Below are positions 38,400 through 47,575 of a stretch of 64,000 bases of DNA, one piece after another. Origin of the DNA: Flavobacterium weaverense (lineage in GTDB: Bacteria; Bacteroidota; Bacteroidia; Flavobacteriales; Flavobacteriaceae). How positions within the stretch are numbered: position 1 is the stretch's first letter; every line of letters starts with the position of its first letter. The position numbers and the translations under genes were made by a program. Location of the stretch: contig NZ_REFH01000012.1 in NCBI RefSeq assembly GCF_003688495.1, positions 1 through 64,000 on the forward strand. The letters are read 5' to 3'. The notes under the pieces were generated by a model. It was not told the DNA's origin, made no database searches, and worked only from the letters and a program-made list of their open reading frames with translations.

Positions 38400-38882
38400 A
38401 TGAAAAAGTTAATTCTCGTTTTAAGTATCCTATTACTTATTGGATGTAAATCAAAAAATGCTGCTGTCTCAACTGTACCAGAGATTGTAGAAATGAAAAT
38501 CGTTAAATTAGGAATGTCTGAAATAACAGTTGGCCAAAAGAGTAAAGCTTACGAATTAGGTAAAAGAGTATTAATGACTTGTAATACATCACGTTTTAAG
38601 CCTTTTACATCGAGCGAAGCTACTGCATCTGTAATAAGAAATACTACAGAAGAGCGACTGACAAAAACCTGCACACGTTTTCGTCAATACTATGGAGCTT
38701 TCATTGATCTTGAATTAGTTGAAGCTTACAGAAATAATTTTGATCAAACCATTGTATTTCGATACAAGGCTGCTTATACTAAGAAAGTTGCTAATAAGGA
38801 GCTAAGAGTAACATTAAATAATGAGAACAAAGTTTCATCGATAAAATCAATGGATTGGACAGATGTTTTCCCGATGAACTAA
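38400..38882 (+). CDS. Hypothetical lipoprotein
   Basis: A 160-residue protein with a lipoprotein signal peptide and lipobox LLIGC, so it is probably membrane-anchored in the envelope. The mature part has SRFKPFTSSEATASVIRN and a beta-rich C-terminus; I do not recognise the family. It is 3 bp downstream of the M23 gene, which suggests co-expression and a possible cell-wall link. A strong terminator follows. Confidence 0.8.
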   Translation: MKKLILVLSILLLIGCKSKNAAVSTVPEIVEMKIVKLGMSEITVGQKSKAYELGKRVLMTCNTSRFKPFTSSEATASVIRNTTEERLTKTCTRFRQYYGAFIDLELVEAYRNNFDQTIVFRYKAAYTKKVANKELRVTLNNENKVSSIKSMDWTDVFPMN

Positions 38883-38948
38883 AACTCAATTTCGATTACG
38901 AGAAATTATGATTTTTGAAAAATTAAAATTATAATTTCCATTAAATTA

Positions 38949-38990
38949 AAAAATGCTGATATAATCTAAATATTATATCAGCATTTTTTT
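38949..38990 (+). terminator. Terminator of the M23-lipoprotein operon
   Basis: The perfect 15-bp stem AAATGCTGATATAAT (38951-38965) with its complement at 38972-38986 is followed by a T-run. Confidence 0.9.
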
Positions 38991-39635
38991 TGGTTAAAAT
39001 TTTTAAAGGTTGCGCAATTACTATTAAACAAAACAGAAGATTATCTAAACTTAACGGTGTTTAAATTGTAAGTTTTTATTTATAAATTAAATATAAACGC
39101 AATTTATAATTAATAAGTCTATACTTTTTTACAGTTTTTTTAAATAAATAATGAATTTTGTTTAACTAAAAAAATATTTTCTATTTCAGAATACACTTAC
39201 AGTTAGATTCTTATAGAATTGCTATATCTTCTATATAAATTTTATTTTTGCAAATTCACAAAACTATATTTAAATCTAGATAACTTTACTGAACATTAAA
39301 CAAATACTTCATTATCAGTTACTTGATTTTATAAAGTCTTGAAATAATTACCTTAATTAAAATAAAAATAATTTCAAAACCATTTTCAAGTACCTCATTT
39401 TGTAAAAAATTAATAGTGCACATTTTAAAACTAAGGTCACAGTATTTCAATTTCACCTCTTCAAATTTATAAAAAAGCTGATTTTTAAATATTCAGTATA
39501 CGTTTTTGGACCCTTATTTGCTACTGCGATGATTCAAGAACTTTTTATGTACGTCATCGTAATAGTATTTACAAAAATCTATAGCGTATATTTAATACAA
39601 AAAGTCACAATTGTGCAACTGTAAATCAAAAGCAT
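38991..39635. other. 645-bp AT-rich spacer before the AraC gene
   Basis: No open frame that looks coding, no strong hairpin and no exact TAnnTTTG box near the AraC start were found. It presumably contains the promoter of the three-gene regulatory operon, but I cannot point to it. Confidence 0.4.
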
Positions 39636-40211
39636 TTGAAACTATACATAAAATACATGGTTAGTAACCGCTGCAAATTAGCAGTCAAAGAGGAGCTGAA
39701 AAAGCTTAAACTCCACTTTATGGTTGTGGAATTAGGCGAAGTAGAAATTATGGAAAATATTTCTATGGAACAAAGACAAATTTTGAAAGCAGCACTTTTA
39801 CAGTCGGGACTTGAATTGATGGACGATAAAAAATCCATGTTAATAGAAAAGATAAAAAATGTAATAATTGAAATGGTTCATCACGCCAAAGAGCCGATTA
39901 AAATAAATTTTTCAGAATATTTAAGTCAGAAGTTATTTCATGATTATACTTATTTATCTAATTTATTTTCTGAAGTACAAGGAACTACAATTGAACAATT
40001 TATAATATCTCACAAAACGGAGCGCATAAAAGAATTGATTATTTATGGCGAACTCAATATCACTGAAATTGCCTGGAAAATGAATTACAGTAGTGTAGCA
40101 CATTTATCGAGTCAGTTTAAAAAGGCTACTGGCCTTTCACCGTCACATTTCAAAAAATTAAAAGATAAACGTCGTAACCCAATTGAAGAAATTGGAAATC
40201 TAATTGATTAA
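39636..40211 (+). CDS. AraC family transcriptional regulator
   Basis: A 191-residue protein with a C-terminal AraC double helix-turn-helix (about 95-175): HDYTYLSNLFSEVQGTTIEQFI, then ITEIAWKMNYSSVAHLSSQFKKATGLSPSHFK. The N-terminal 90 residues are a helical region typical of Flavobacterium regulators placed beside PAS kinases; there is no receiver domain. The start is TTG at 39636 or ATG at 39657; I prefer TTG because YIKYMVSNRCK looks part of the conserved N-terminus. Its stop overlaps the kinase start (TAATG), so it is translated with the kinase. Confidence 0.88.
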   Translation: MKLYIKYMVSNRCKLAVKEELKKLKLHFMVVELGEVEIMENISMEQRQILKAALLQSGLELMDDKKSMLIEKIKNVIIEMVHHAKEPIKINFSEYLSQKLFHDYTYLSNLFSEVQGTTIEQFIISHKTERIKELIIYGELNITEIAWKMNYSSVAHLSSQFKKATGLSPSHFKKLKDKRRNPIEEIGNLID

Positions 40212-43200
40212 TGGAAAACAATAGCAAACCAGAATCAATAGATTTAGGTAATATTCCTAAAGGTTCTTTCGTAACAATTGATACACATGGTAAAATTACT
40301 GACATTAATGAAGCGTCAATTAAGAGCGTTAGCTTTTCAGCAGAAGACATAGTTGACCATCTTGCTACTTCTTCTCCTACCGATAAAAAGTATTTACAAA
40401 AAAAATGGCAACATCTTTTTGAAAAAGGCTTTAGTAAAGATTATTCACTGACAATCAATCGTAAGACAGGCGAGTTAAATGAATCCTCATACAATGCATC
40501 AATATATGAGGATGCAAATGGAATTACGCATGGCTTTTTTACCAACGCCACCGATAGCTCTGCTCAAATTTTAGCAGCACAATATTCACATAGCTTAATT
40601 GAAGCTAGTCTTGACCCGTTAATTACTATCGACAGCGACGGTAAGATAACGGACATGAATGAAGCGCTAGTTACAGTCACTGGAATTCTTAGAAATGAAC
40701 TTACTGGTTCAAATTTCTTTGAATATTTCACTGAAAAAGAACAAGCAAAGCAAGTTTATAAGGAGATTTTTACTAATAATTCAATCGAAGATTTTCCGCT
40801 TACAATAAAACATATAGACGGTACAAACACCGATGTGTTATTTAATGGCTCAATATACAAAAATATTGAGGGAATTGTGCAAGGTGTTGTAGTAGTTGCG
40901 CGAAATATTAGTGGACAAAAATGGGCTGTAGATTTACGGATTGCCAATGCAGAATTAGCTTTTCAAAATATTGAAAAAGAGAAAAGAGCTGCAGAACTAG
41001 CTATTGCTAATAAAGAATTAATTTTCCAAAATCAAGAAAAAGAGAAAAGAGCAGCGGAACTAGTTATGGCAAATCAAGAACTTGCTATTCTAAATGATGA
41101 AAAAGAAAAGAGAGCAAATGAACTAATAATTGCAAATACAGAACTAGTTTACCAAAATCAAGAAAAGGAAAAAAGAGCTGCGGAATTAGTGCTTACTAAC
41201 AAGAAACTCATTTTACAAAGTAAGGAAAAAGAAAAATGGAAAAGTGTAAACAAGGAACTTACAGAATTAAACCACACCGCAAATTTAGATTCACAGTACA
41301 CGCTTAGCTTAATAGAAGCGAGTCGGGATCCTCTAGTTACTATTAATACTAAAGGTAAAATTACTGACATGAATGAAGCTTTTGTCAATAATACTGGGTA
41401 TACACGCGAGGAATTAACGCACTCCCCATTCTTTACATATTTTACAGAGCAAGATAAAGCCAGTGAGGTTTATCAAGAAATTTTTGATAAAGGATCTGTT
41501 AATGATTCGCCTTTAACTTTACGTCATCGAAATGGAAATTTAACTGATGTTTTATTCAATGGTTCTGTTTATAAAAATGAAGAAGGAAATGTCGCTGGCG
41601 TTGTAGTAGTCGCAAGAGATATTACAGATCAAAAAAGAATTGCAAATGAATTAATTGAGGCACGAGTTTTTGCTGAACTAGCAACGGAAATTGCCGAAGT
41701 TGCAAAAAGAAAAGCGGAAAATGCAACTATTACAGCGGAAAATGCCGTTAAGGCAAAGCAACAATTTCTATCTAATATGAGTCATGAAATCAGGACTCCT
41801 ATGAACGCTATAATAGGTTTTACAAAAGTGGTTCTAAAAACGGAATTAACTCCTAAGCAAAAAGAATATTTAGATGCAATCAAAATGAGCGGTGACGCAT
41901 TGATTGTGCTCATTAACGATATATTGGACTTGGCAAAAGTTGATTCTGGAAAAATGACTTTTGAGAAAACGCCATTTAAATTGAGATCTTCAGTTGCGGC
42001 CATGCTTCATTTATTCGAACCAAAAATACAAGAGAAAAATCTAAAACTAATTAAAGAATATGATCGAAAGATACCTGGAGTGCTTATAGGTGACTCTGTT
42101 CGGCTGCATCAAATTATTTTAAATTTAGTTAGTAACGCTGTTAAGTTTACCGCAAAAGGTAAGATTACAGTTAGCGTGCATTTGTTATATGAAGACGACG
42201 AGAAAGTAATTATTGAGTTCGCTGTAGCTGATACTGGAATTGGTATCCCTGAAGACCGATTAGGGAAAATCTTTGAAAATTTTCAGCAAGCTTCAAGTCA
42301 TACATCTCGTTTATATGGTGGAACGGGTCTTGGATTAGCAATTGTAAAACAGCTTATAGAACCACAAGGTGGAACTATACGAGTGAAAAGCGAAGTCGGT
42401 CAAGGTTCTACATTTAGCTTCACTTTGAATTTCCAAAAAACCACTACTGAAACTGAATTAGAAAGTGAAAATATAGAGCTCGATAAAGAGATCAAAAATA
42501 TAAAGGTTTTAGTGGTTGAAGATATTCCATTGAATCAATTGTTAATGAAAACTTTACTGGATGATTTTGGTTTTGAGCGCGACGTCGCAGATAATGGAAA
42601 GATTGCAATCGAAAAATTACAAGTCAATGAATACGATGTAATTTTGATGGACTTACAAATGCCGATAATGAACGGCTTTGAAACAACAGAATACATAAGA
42701 AAAACAATGAATTCTAAAATTCCCATTATAGCTCTAACCGCTGACGTGACTACGGTCGATTTAGCAAAATGTAAAGCAGTAGGAATGACTGATTATCTCG
42801 CAAAACCAGTTGATGAAAGACTTTTATACAATAAAATTATAGCAGTTTTAAAAAAATCAAAATTAAATAAAAAAAACAGTGATAAATTAGTGGATAAAGA
42901 AGCTAACACTGAACGATCAAAATGCATTAATTTAACTTACTTAAAACAGAGAACAAAATTAAATAAAGCTTTAATGGCAGAGATGATATCTTTATATTTA
43001 AGCCAGACACCAGAATTAATAGCGACAATTAAACGAAGTTTAGCTAATGAGAACTGGCTACTGTTAAGCGCGGCAACGCATAAAATTATTCCATCTTTTG
43101 CCATAGTAGGAATTGACTCCAACTATGAACAGATAGCAAAAAAAATTCAGTATCTAGCTACTTCAACAGTTAAAACAGAAGAAATAGATCAGTTAGTAGA

Positions 43201-43276
43201 ACAATTAGAAGATGTTTGCAACCAAGCTTGCGAAGAACTACAAGAAGAATTAAATCAAATTAACGAAACCATATAA
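40211..43276 (+). CDS. Hybrid sensor histidine kinase with PAS domains, receiver and HPt
   Basis: A 1021-residue soluble kinase without membrane segments. Layout: a PAS-like region (about 5-110), PAS (about 120-240), a coiled coil of five 21-residue repeats around EKEKRAAEL (241-355), PAS (about 360-475), HisKA with phospho-accepting His525 in SNMSHEIRTPMNAII, HATPase with DTGIGIPEDRLG and GGTGLGLAIV, receiver with Asp814 in LMDLQMPIMNG, and a C-terminal HPt with likely phospho-His957 in ATHKIIPSF. It is a complete cytosolic phosphorelay in one chain. It overlaps both neighbours by one base. Confidence 0.93.
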   Translation: MENNSKPESIDLGNIPKGSFVTIDTHGKITDINEASIKSVSFSAEDIVDHLATSSPTDKKYLQKKWQHLFEKGFSKDYSLTINRKTGELNESSYNASIYEDANGITHGFFTNATDSSAQILAAQYSHSLIEASLDPLITIDSDGKITDMNEALVTVTGILRNELTGSNFFEYFTEKEQAKQVYKEIFTNNSIEDFPLTIKHIDGTNTDVLFNGSIYKNIEGIVQGVVVVARNISGQKWAVDLRIANAELAFQNIEKEKRAAELAIANKELIFQNQEKEKRAAELVMANQELAILNDEKEKRANELIIANTELVYQNQEKEKRAAELVLTNKKLILQSKEKEKWKSVNKELTELNHTANLDSQYTLSLIEASRDPLVTINTKGKITDMNEAFVNNTGYTREELTHSPFFTYFTEQDKASEVYQEIFDKGSVNDSPLTLRHRNGNLTDVLFNGSVYKNEEGNVAGVVVVARDITDQKRIANELIEARVFAELATEIAEVAKRKAENATITAENAVKAKQQFLSNMSHEIRTPMNAIIGFTKVVLKTELTPKQKEYLDAIKMSGDALIVLINDILDLAKVDSGKMTFEKTPFKLRSSVAAMLHLFEPKIQEKNLKLIKEYDRKIPGVLIGDSVRLHQIILNLVSNAVKFTAKGKITVSVHLLYEDDEKVIIEFAVADTGIGIPEDRLGKIFENFQQASSHTSRLYGGTGLGLAIVKQLIEPQGGTIRVKSEVGQGSTFSFTLNFQKTTTETELESENIELDKEIKNIKVLVVEDIPLNQLLMKTLLDDFGFERDVADNGKIAIEKLQVNEYDVILMDLQMPIMNGFETTEYIRKTMNSKIPIIALTADVTTVDLAKCKAVGMTDYLAKPVDERLLYNKIIAVLKKSKLNKKNSDKLVDKEANTERSKCINLTYLKQRTKLNKALMAEMISLYLSQTPELIATIKRSLANENWLLLSAATHKIIPSFAIVGIDSNYEQIAKKIQYLATSTVKTEEIDQLVEQLEDVCNQACEELQEELNQINETI

Positions 43277-43710
43277 TGAACGAAGACAGTAAAATTAAAA
43301 TATTTCTTGTCGATGATGATGCTTTATTTTTGAAATCTTTGGAGATTGAATTTCTTGATAATGCTGATTTTATTGTGGAAACATATCCAACGGGCGAATT
43401 ATGTCTTGCAATTTTGTCAAATAATCCAGATGTAATAATATTAGATTATCAACTTGATGGTATTGTGCATGGTGCAATGAACGGGCTTGATACTCTGGAC
43501 AGAATAAAAGATTTTAATGTAGACATTCCTGTAATTATGCTATCTTCTCAAGATAAAATTGAAGTAGCTATAAATTGTATGCATCACAAAGCCTTTGATT
43601 ACGTAGTAAAAAGTGAGACAGCATTTGTAAGACTGCAAAAAATTATTACAACCATTTTTAAATATCAAAAAATGGAAAAGGAATTAAATTGGTATATGGA
43701 TAGAATGTAA
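43276..43710 (+). CDS. Stand-alone response regulator receiver
   Basis: A 144-residue receiver domain with no output domain. The acidic pocket is FLVDDDALF, the phospho-acceptor is Asp57 in VIILDYQLDG, and the conserved Ser (VIMLSSQD) and Lys (DYVVKSE) are present. It is coupled to the kinase gene by a TAATG overlap. It probably receives phosphate from the kinase HPt and acts by protein contact, perhaps with the AraC protein or a sigma/anti-sigma factor. The target is an inference. Confidence 0.9.
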   Translation: MNEDSKIKIFLVDDDALFLKSLEIEFLDNADFIVETYPTGELCLAILSNNPDVIILDYQLDGIVHGAMNGLDTLDRIKDFNVDIPVIMLSSQDKIEVAINCMHHKAFDYVVKSETAFVRLQKIITTIFKYQKMEKELNWYMDRM

Positions 43711-43818
43711 AAAGCAGGTACATTCAAATTAAAATAGACAATTAACTGTAAAATACTCTGTTTTTTCTGTAGATAAATCTTCTTGCGATTTAGTATAAGT
43801 TATAGTCGCAATTATTTT

Positions 43819-43968
43819 CTAGTCAATACTACTCTGACGAATTCTCTCTGCGCAGTTTTCAAAATACTCTTGCGCATCGTTTAATGTCAATTAATAATTC
43901 ATTTAAAGAAGCATCTAATCTTATCGTTTCAAAATAGTAGTGAATTCTCTTAGAAATTCATCATCTAA
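43819..43968 (-). pseudogene. Possible remnant of a coding sequence
   Basis: Translating the minus strand gives LDDEFLREFTTILKR in one frame, then IRLDASLNELLIDI in the next, then LNDAQEYFENCAERIRQSSI back in the first, ending in TAG at 43819-43821. Each piece looks like a continuous amphipathic protein and the frame breaks fall in short overlaps. No family is recognised. Chance cannot be ruled out in AT-rich DNA. Confidence 0.25.
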
Positions 43969-44320
43969 AAATTAATTGATTCTTCTATTATTACAACAGA
44001 ATAATTGATCAATAATATTTTATATTTTGTGGATTAACACTCTTCTCTTTTACTACACAATACAATATTTATTCAATTTGTAAAAAATTTTTCTGCTTCC
44101 CTAATAGAACAAATTCAAAGCTATTAGTGCATAAATTAAATTATAAATCCTAAGATTTAAGAATATTTGGAATAGCATTTTCTAATTCATTCCCAGATTG
44201 ATTTACAGGAAGAAATCGGTTTTAAAATCTAATTATCAAATACTTAGAGTAGATTTAAAGTCGTATGTTATTGATAATCAATATTAAAACAGTGTGAATG
44301 ATATAACAATTTTTCACAAT

Positions 44321-44357
44321 TGTATAACAAGAATCGACCGCAATCAAAATATATTTG
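44321..44357 (+). promoter_or_regulatory. N24 stress promoter motif, copy 1
   Basis: TGTATAAC, exactly 24 bp, ATTTG. The same two boxes and spacing occur upstream of four other genes in the block. Here the right box also lies within TATATTTG, so a normal -7 element is present too. The distance to the ATG at 44467 is 109 nt, longer than for the others. Confidence 0.5.
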
Positions 44358-44466
44358 TGAAGTAATTAATACAGTTTTAACAAATTGAATTAACCAACGG
44401 CATTTCAAGAGTTTGTTGTTTTCAAACTGAGATGTTCTCAACTATTAATCTTAAAAAATATAAATC

Positions 44467-44661
44467 ATGAATTTAAAAAGAATCTTTGGAGCATTATTAA
44501 CAGCTCTAGGTATAGGAGGTCTCATTTACACAGCTGTAATTTTTGCTGGTACAACAGGAGAAACTACAGACATTAAGGCGTTAATCATATATGGTATTCT
44601 GGGAATCGTTTTCTTCTTGTCTGGAATTAGTTTAGTACGTACAACAAAAGATGAATCATAG
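44467..44661 (+). CDS. Small two-span membrane protein
   Basis: A 64-residue protein with two hydrophobic helices (about 5-28 and 38-58) and a short polar C-terminus, TTKDES. I do not recognise a named family. It lies 94 bp before the Dps gene and behind a candidate N24 promoter, in a run of small membrane and stress genes. A role in envelope stress is suggested only by this setting. Confidence 0.75.
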   Translation: MNLKRIFGALLTALGIGGLIYTAVIFAGTTGETTDIKALIIYGILGIVFFLSGISLVRTTKDES

Positions 44662-44754
44662 CAAATGATTTCTTAGCAAAAATATAAATTGCTAAAAAAT
44701 TCAAATTTCGCATTCACTTTATAAAAAATAATATTAATATAAAATTTAGAAAAT

Positions 44755-45228
44755 ATGAAACTTAATATTGGAATCACAGAACCACATTTAAAAAATAGTA
44801 TCACAATCTTAACGTCAGTTCTATCAAATGAAATGGCATTTTATATCAAATTGAGAAAATTTCATTGGAACGTTTCAGGACCAAGTTTTATGGAACTTCA
44901 TAAGTTATTTGAAGCACAGTATAAAACAGTAGAAGTTTCGATTGATGAAACCGCTGAGCGTATTAGCAAGCTAGGTGGAAAAGCTATTGGAACGATGAAA
45001 GAATTTGCAGAATTAACTGTAATCAAAGAATCTCCTAATCAATATCCTGCTCAAAAAGAAATGTTGAAAGAATTAGTAGAAGATCACGAAACTATTATCG
45101 TTCAATTAAGAAAAGATGTTGATGCAAGTGAAGAAAAGAATAAAGATGCAGGAACTGCTGATTTTTTAAACGCACTAATGCAAGGTCATGAAACAATGGC
45201 TTGGATGCTAAGACGTTACTTAGAATAA
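44755..45228 (+). CDS. dps: Dps family DNA-binding ferritin-like protein
   Basis: A 157-residue ferritin-like protein. The signature KFHWNVSGPSFMELHKLFE and the following EVSIDETAERI hold the ferroxidase ligands shared across the dodecamer interface (His, Asp and Glu). Dps oxidises iron with peroxide and protects DNA in stress and stationary phase. Full family length. It is probably co-transcribed with the small membrane protein gene upstream. It is consistent with the stress theme of this block. Confidence 0.93.
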   Translation: MKLNIGITEPHLKNSITILTSVLSNEMAFYIKLRKFHWNVSGPSFMELHKLFEAQYKTVEVSIDETAERISKLGGKAIGTMKEFAELTVIKESPNQYPAQKEMLKELVEDHETIIVQLRKDVDASEEKNKDAGTADFLNALMQGHETMAWMLRRYLE

Positions 45229-45332
45229 GGAATATATTGTGCTGCATTCTACAAAATAACGATTGAAAAATTTAATTAAAAATTTGTTTAAAGGCAGTGA
45301 AATATGGGAAATATAGAATTTTTGTAAAATTT

Positions 45333-45369
45333 TATATAACAAAAAATAAACAGATCAGAACAATCTTTG
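45333..45369 (+). promoter_or_regulatory. N24 stress promoter motif, copy 2
   Basis: TATATAAC, exactly 24 bp, CTTTG, ending 24 nt before the OmpA-family ATG at 45394. There is no TAnnTTTG box here (AATCTTTG instead), so a non-housekeeping promoter is suggested. Confidence 0.6.
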
Positions 45370-45393
45370 CATAAATAAATTAATAAAAATAAA

Positions 45394-46779
45394 ATGAAAA
45401 AACTCCTATTTTTATGTACTTGCCTAGCATTTACATTAATTACAAAAGCTCAAACTGAAGAGAAGAAATGGAACATTGGTTTACACACTGGTGTAACGCA
45501 ATATCAAGGTGATTTAGGAAATAACTTTTACAAGTTTGATAAAGCATATTACGGCTTTGGTGGTATATCAGTTTCAAGGTATTTAGGTCGTTATTTTGAC
45601 TTAAACTTTTTAGCAGCTAAGGGGACAATTGGTTATCATGACACAGCTTTAAGAAATTTTAAAAGTGACTTTAACTCTGTTGCATTAAATTTAAGATTTA
45701 ACATGACAGGTCCAGAGTCAATCATTAGACCTTACGCATTTGCAGGTGTTGGTGCAATTTTATTTGATAATGATGTGAATTTTGATCAAGATAGAATTGA
45801 TTACGCATTACCGACTGCCGGTGGTGGTTTAAATATCAAATTGACTGATGTAATTACATTAAACTTACAAGAAACATTTAGCTTCTCTAATAAAGATCGT
45901 AGAGACGGTATCGATGATAATGGTAAAAAAGATAATTATTTATCACACATGGTTGGTTTGACTTTCAATTTAGGAAGTAAAAAAGATGCTGACAATGATG
46001 GTGTAGCTGATCGTTATGATAATTGTCCTGACACGCCAGCAGGTGTAGCAGTAGATAAAAATGGTTGTCCTTTAGATAGAGATAATGATGGAGTAGCTGA
46101 TTATTTAGATGCTTGTCCTGATGTTGCAGGAAGTGCATTATTGAAAGGTTGTCCTGATAGCGATGGAGATGGTGTTGCGGATATGAATGACAAATGTCCT
46201 GGAACTAAAATGGGTACTAAAGTAGATGCTAATGGTTGTCCAATGGATAACGACAATGACGGAATTCCAAACGGTGAAGATCGTTGTCCTGATGCAGCTG
46301 GTCCAGCTAGTTTAAAAGGTTGTCCTGATACTGATGGAGATGGTGTAGCTGATATTGATGACAGATGTCCAACAGTTAAAGGAACAATGGAAAACAATGG
46401 TTGTCCAGAAATTGCTAAAAAAGATGTTGAAAGAATAACATATCTAGGTAGTAAAATATTCTTCGAAAATAATAGTGCAACTCTAAAAGTAGGTTCATTA
46501 GCACAATTAGATGAATTAGTAACTATTATAAATAAATATGATGCTTCAAATTTAGTTATTGAAGGTCATGCAGATAGTAATGGTAGTGATGCTTTCAATC
46601 TTGAACTGTCTCAAAAAAGAACAGATTCAGTTAAAGAATATTTAACTAAAAAAGGTGTATCGACTTCAAGAGTGAAAGCTATTGGATACGGAGAGAGCAA
46701 GCCTATTGCAACCAATGCAACGGCTATAGGACGTGCTAAAAATAGAAGAGTAGAGCTTAAAATGAGCTACGAAAAATAA
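45394..46779 (+). CDS. OmpA family protein with thrombospondin type 3 repeats
   Basis: A 461-residue outer-membrane protein: a signal peptide ending TKAQ, an N-terminal eight-strand barrel (about 22-195), calcium-binding thrombospondin-3 repeats (about 200-345; units such as DADNDGVADRYDNCPDT), and a C-terminal OmpA peptidoglycan-binding domain (about 350-461) with VIEGHADSNGSDAFNLELSQKR. It tethers the outer membrane to the cell wall. It is a single gene with an N24 promoter upstream and a terminator after it. Confidence 0.93.
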   Translation: MKKLLFLCTCLAFTLITKAQTEEKKWNIGLHTGVTQYQGDLGNNFYKFDKAYYGFGGISVSRYLGRYFDLNFLAAKGTIGYHDTALRNFKSDFNSVALNLRFNMTGPESIIRPYAFAGVGAILFDNDVNFDQDRIDYALPTAGGGLNIKLTDVITLNLQETFSFSNKDRRDGIDDNGKKDNYLSHMVGLTFNLGSKKDADNDGVADRYDNCPDTPAGVAVDKNGCPLDRDNDGVADYLDACPDVAGSALLKGCPDSDGDGVADMNDKCPGTKMGTKVDANGCPMDNDNDGIPNGEDRCPDAAGPASLKGCPDTDGDGVADIDDRCPTVKGTMENNGCPEIAKKDVERITYLGSKIFFENNSATLKVGSLAQLDELVTIINKYDASNLVIEGHADSNGSDAFNLELSQKRTDSVKEYLTKKGVSTSRVKAIGYGESKPIATNATAIGRAKNRRVELKMSYEK

Positions 46780-46810
46780 TAAGATTGGGTTAGGTTTTAT
46801 TTGGTTATTA

Positions 46811-46840
46811 AGGGCTACTGGAAACGGTAGCCCTTTTTTA
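46811..46840 (+). terminator. Terminator of the OmpA-family gene
   Basis: GGGCTAC (46812-46818) pairs with GTAGCCC (46827-46833) and is followed by TTTTTTA. Confidence 0.85.
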
Positions 46841-47229
46841 TTGTTTGACACTTTCACAAAATAATTCATACCAACTTAAGATTTTTTAGCAATTACAAAA
46901 ATTATTATAGGATAAAAATCTATGCATTTGTTCTACCAACTAGCCCTTGTTAACTATTTTACCAATTAAAGTTTAACATGAGAATTATATAAATTTTAAC
47001 AAAACATATGTAATACATTCCTTCAATAAAATGCTGAATTTTAACCTTTTAGAAATGAACTTAAAAGTATCCATTTCATCAGGCAGTACGTCCAGTTAAA
47101 TGTTAGGTAATAAGAACTCATTGGGTGAAACAATTAAATCTAAATTAGATTAAAAGTGAATATTTACAATAGACACTCATAGTAAAGTATAAAAATTAAA
47201 ATAAAATTAATAACTTAAAAACAAACGAC
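46841..47229. other. 389-bp AT-rich spacer
   Basis: There is no open frame that looks coding. A TATATAA at 46986 is not followed by a TTTG at the N24 distance, so it is not counted in the motif set. Nothing else is recognisable. Confidence 0.4.
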
Positions 47230-47448
47230 ATGAACACAAAAGGTATAGGAATAGTTTTAATTGTCATAGGAGTACTTATGGTAGGGTATAATAGTTTCAA
47301 TTTTACAACAACTGAAAAAGTGGTTGACCTTGGTCCTATTGAAATTAATAAGGAAGTTGATCATCCAATAGCTTGGTCACCAATCATAGGTGTAGCACTT
47401 GCTATAGGTGGAGTAGTTTTACTTGTTACAGGATCCAAGAAAAATTAG
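47230..47448 (+). CDS. DUF3185-type small membrane protein
   Basis: A 72-residue protein with two hydrophobic helices (about 5-25 and 48-66) separated by a polar loop with VDLGPIEINKEVDHPI. This fits the DUF3185 family of small inner-membrane proteins of unknown function. It stands alone between long AT-rich spacers in the stress block. Confidence 0.75.
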   Translation: MNTKGIGIVLIVIGVLMVGYNSFNFTTTEKVVDLGPIEINKEVDHPIAWSPIIGVALAIGGVVLLVTGSKKN

Positions 47449-47513
47449 TTTTGATTTATCTGTACTGTGTACACTATTAATTATCAGTGAATAATGCAAC
47501 TTTTCTTAATTTT

Positions 47514-47550
47514 TATATAATAGATACGTAGTTTTTATAAAAGAACTTTG
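47514..47550 (+). promoter_or_regulatory. N24 stress promoter motif, copy 3
   Basis: TATATAAT, exactly 24 bp, CTTTG (in GAACTTTG), ending 25 nt before the lipoprotein ATG at 47576. Confidence 0.6.
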
Positions 47551-47575
47551 CGCCACTAACCCAATAATAAACATC

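Larger units (their letters stand above)
43711..44466. other. 756-bp AT-rich spacer with a possible decayed coding trace
   Basis: There is no intact gene. On the minus strand, 43819-43968 reads as protein-like fragments in alternating frames (see the separate entry). The right end holds the N24 promoter motif at 44321-44357. The remainder shows nothing I recognise. Confidence 0.45.

Noticed and set aside
46986..47029. TATATAA upstream of the DUF3185 gene as a further N24 site
   Set aside because: No TTTG lies 24 bp downstream; the match is to the left box only.
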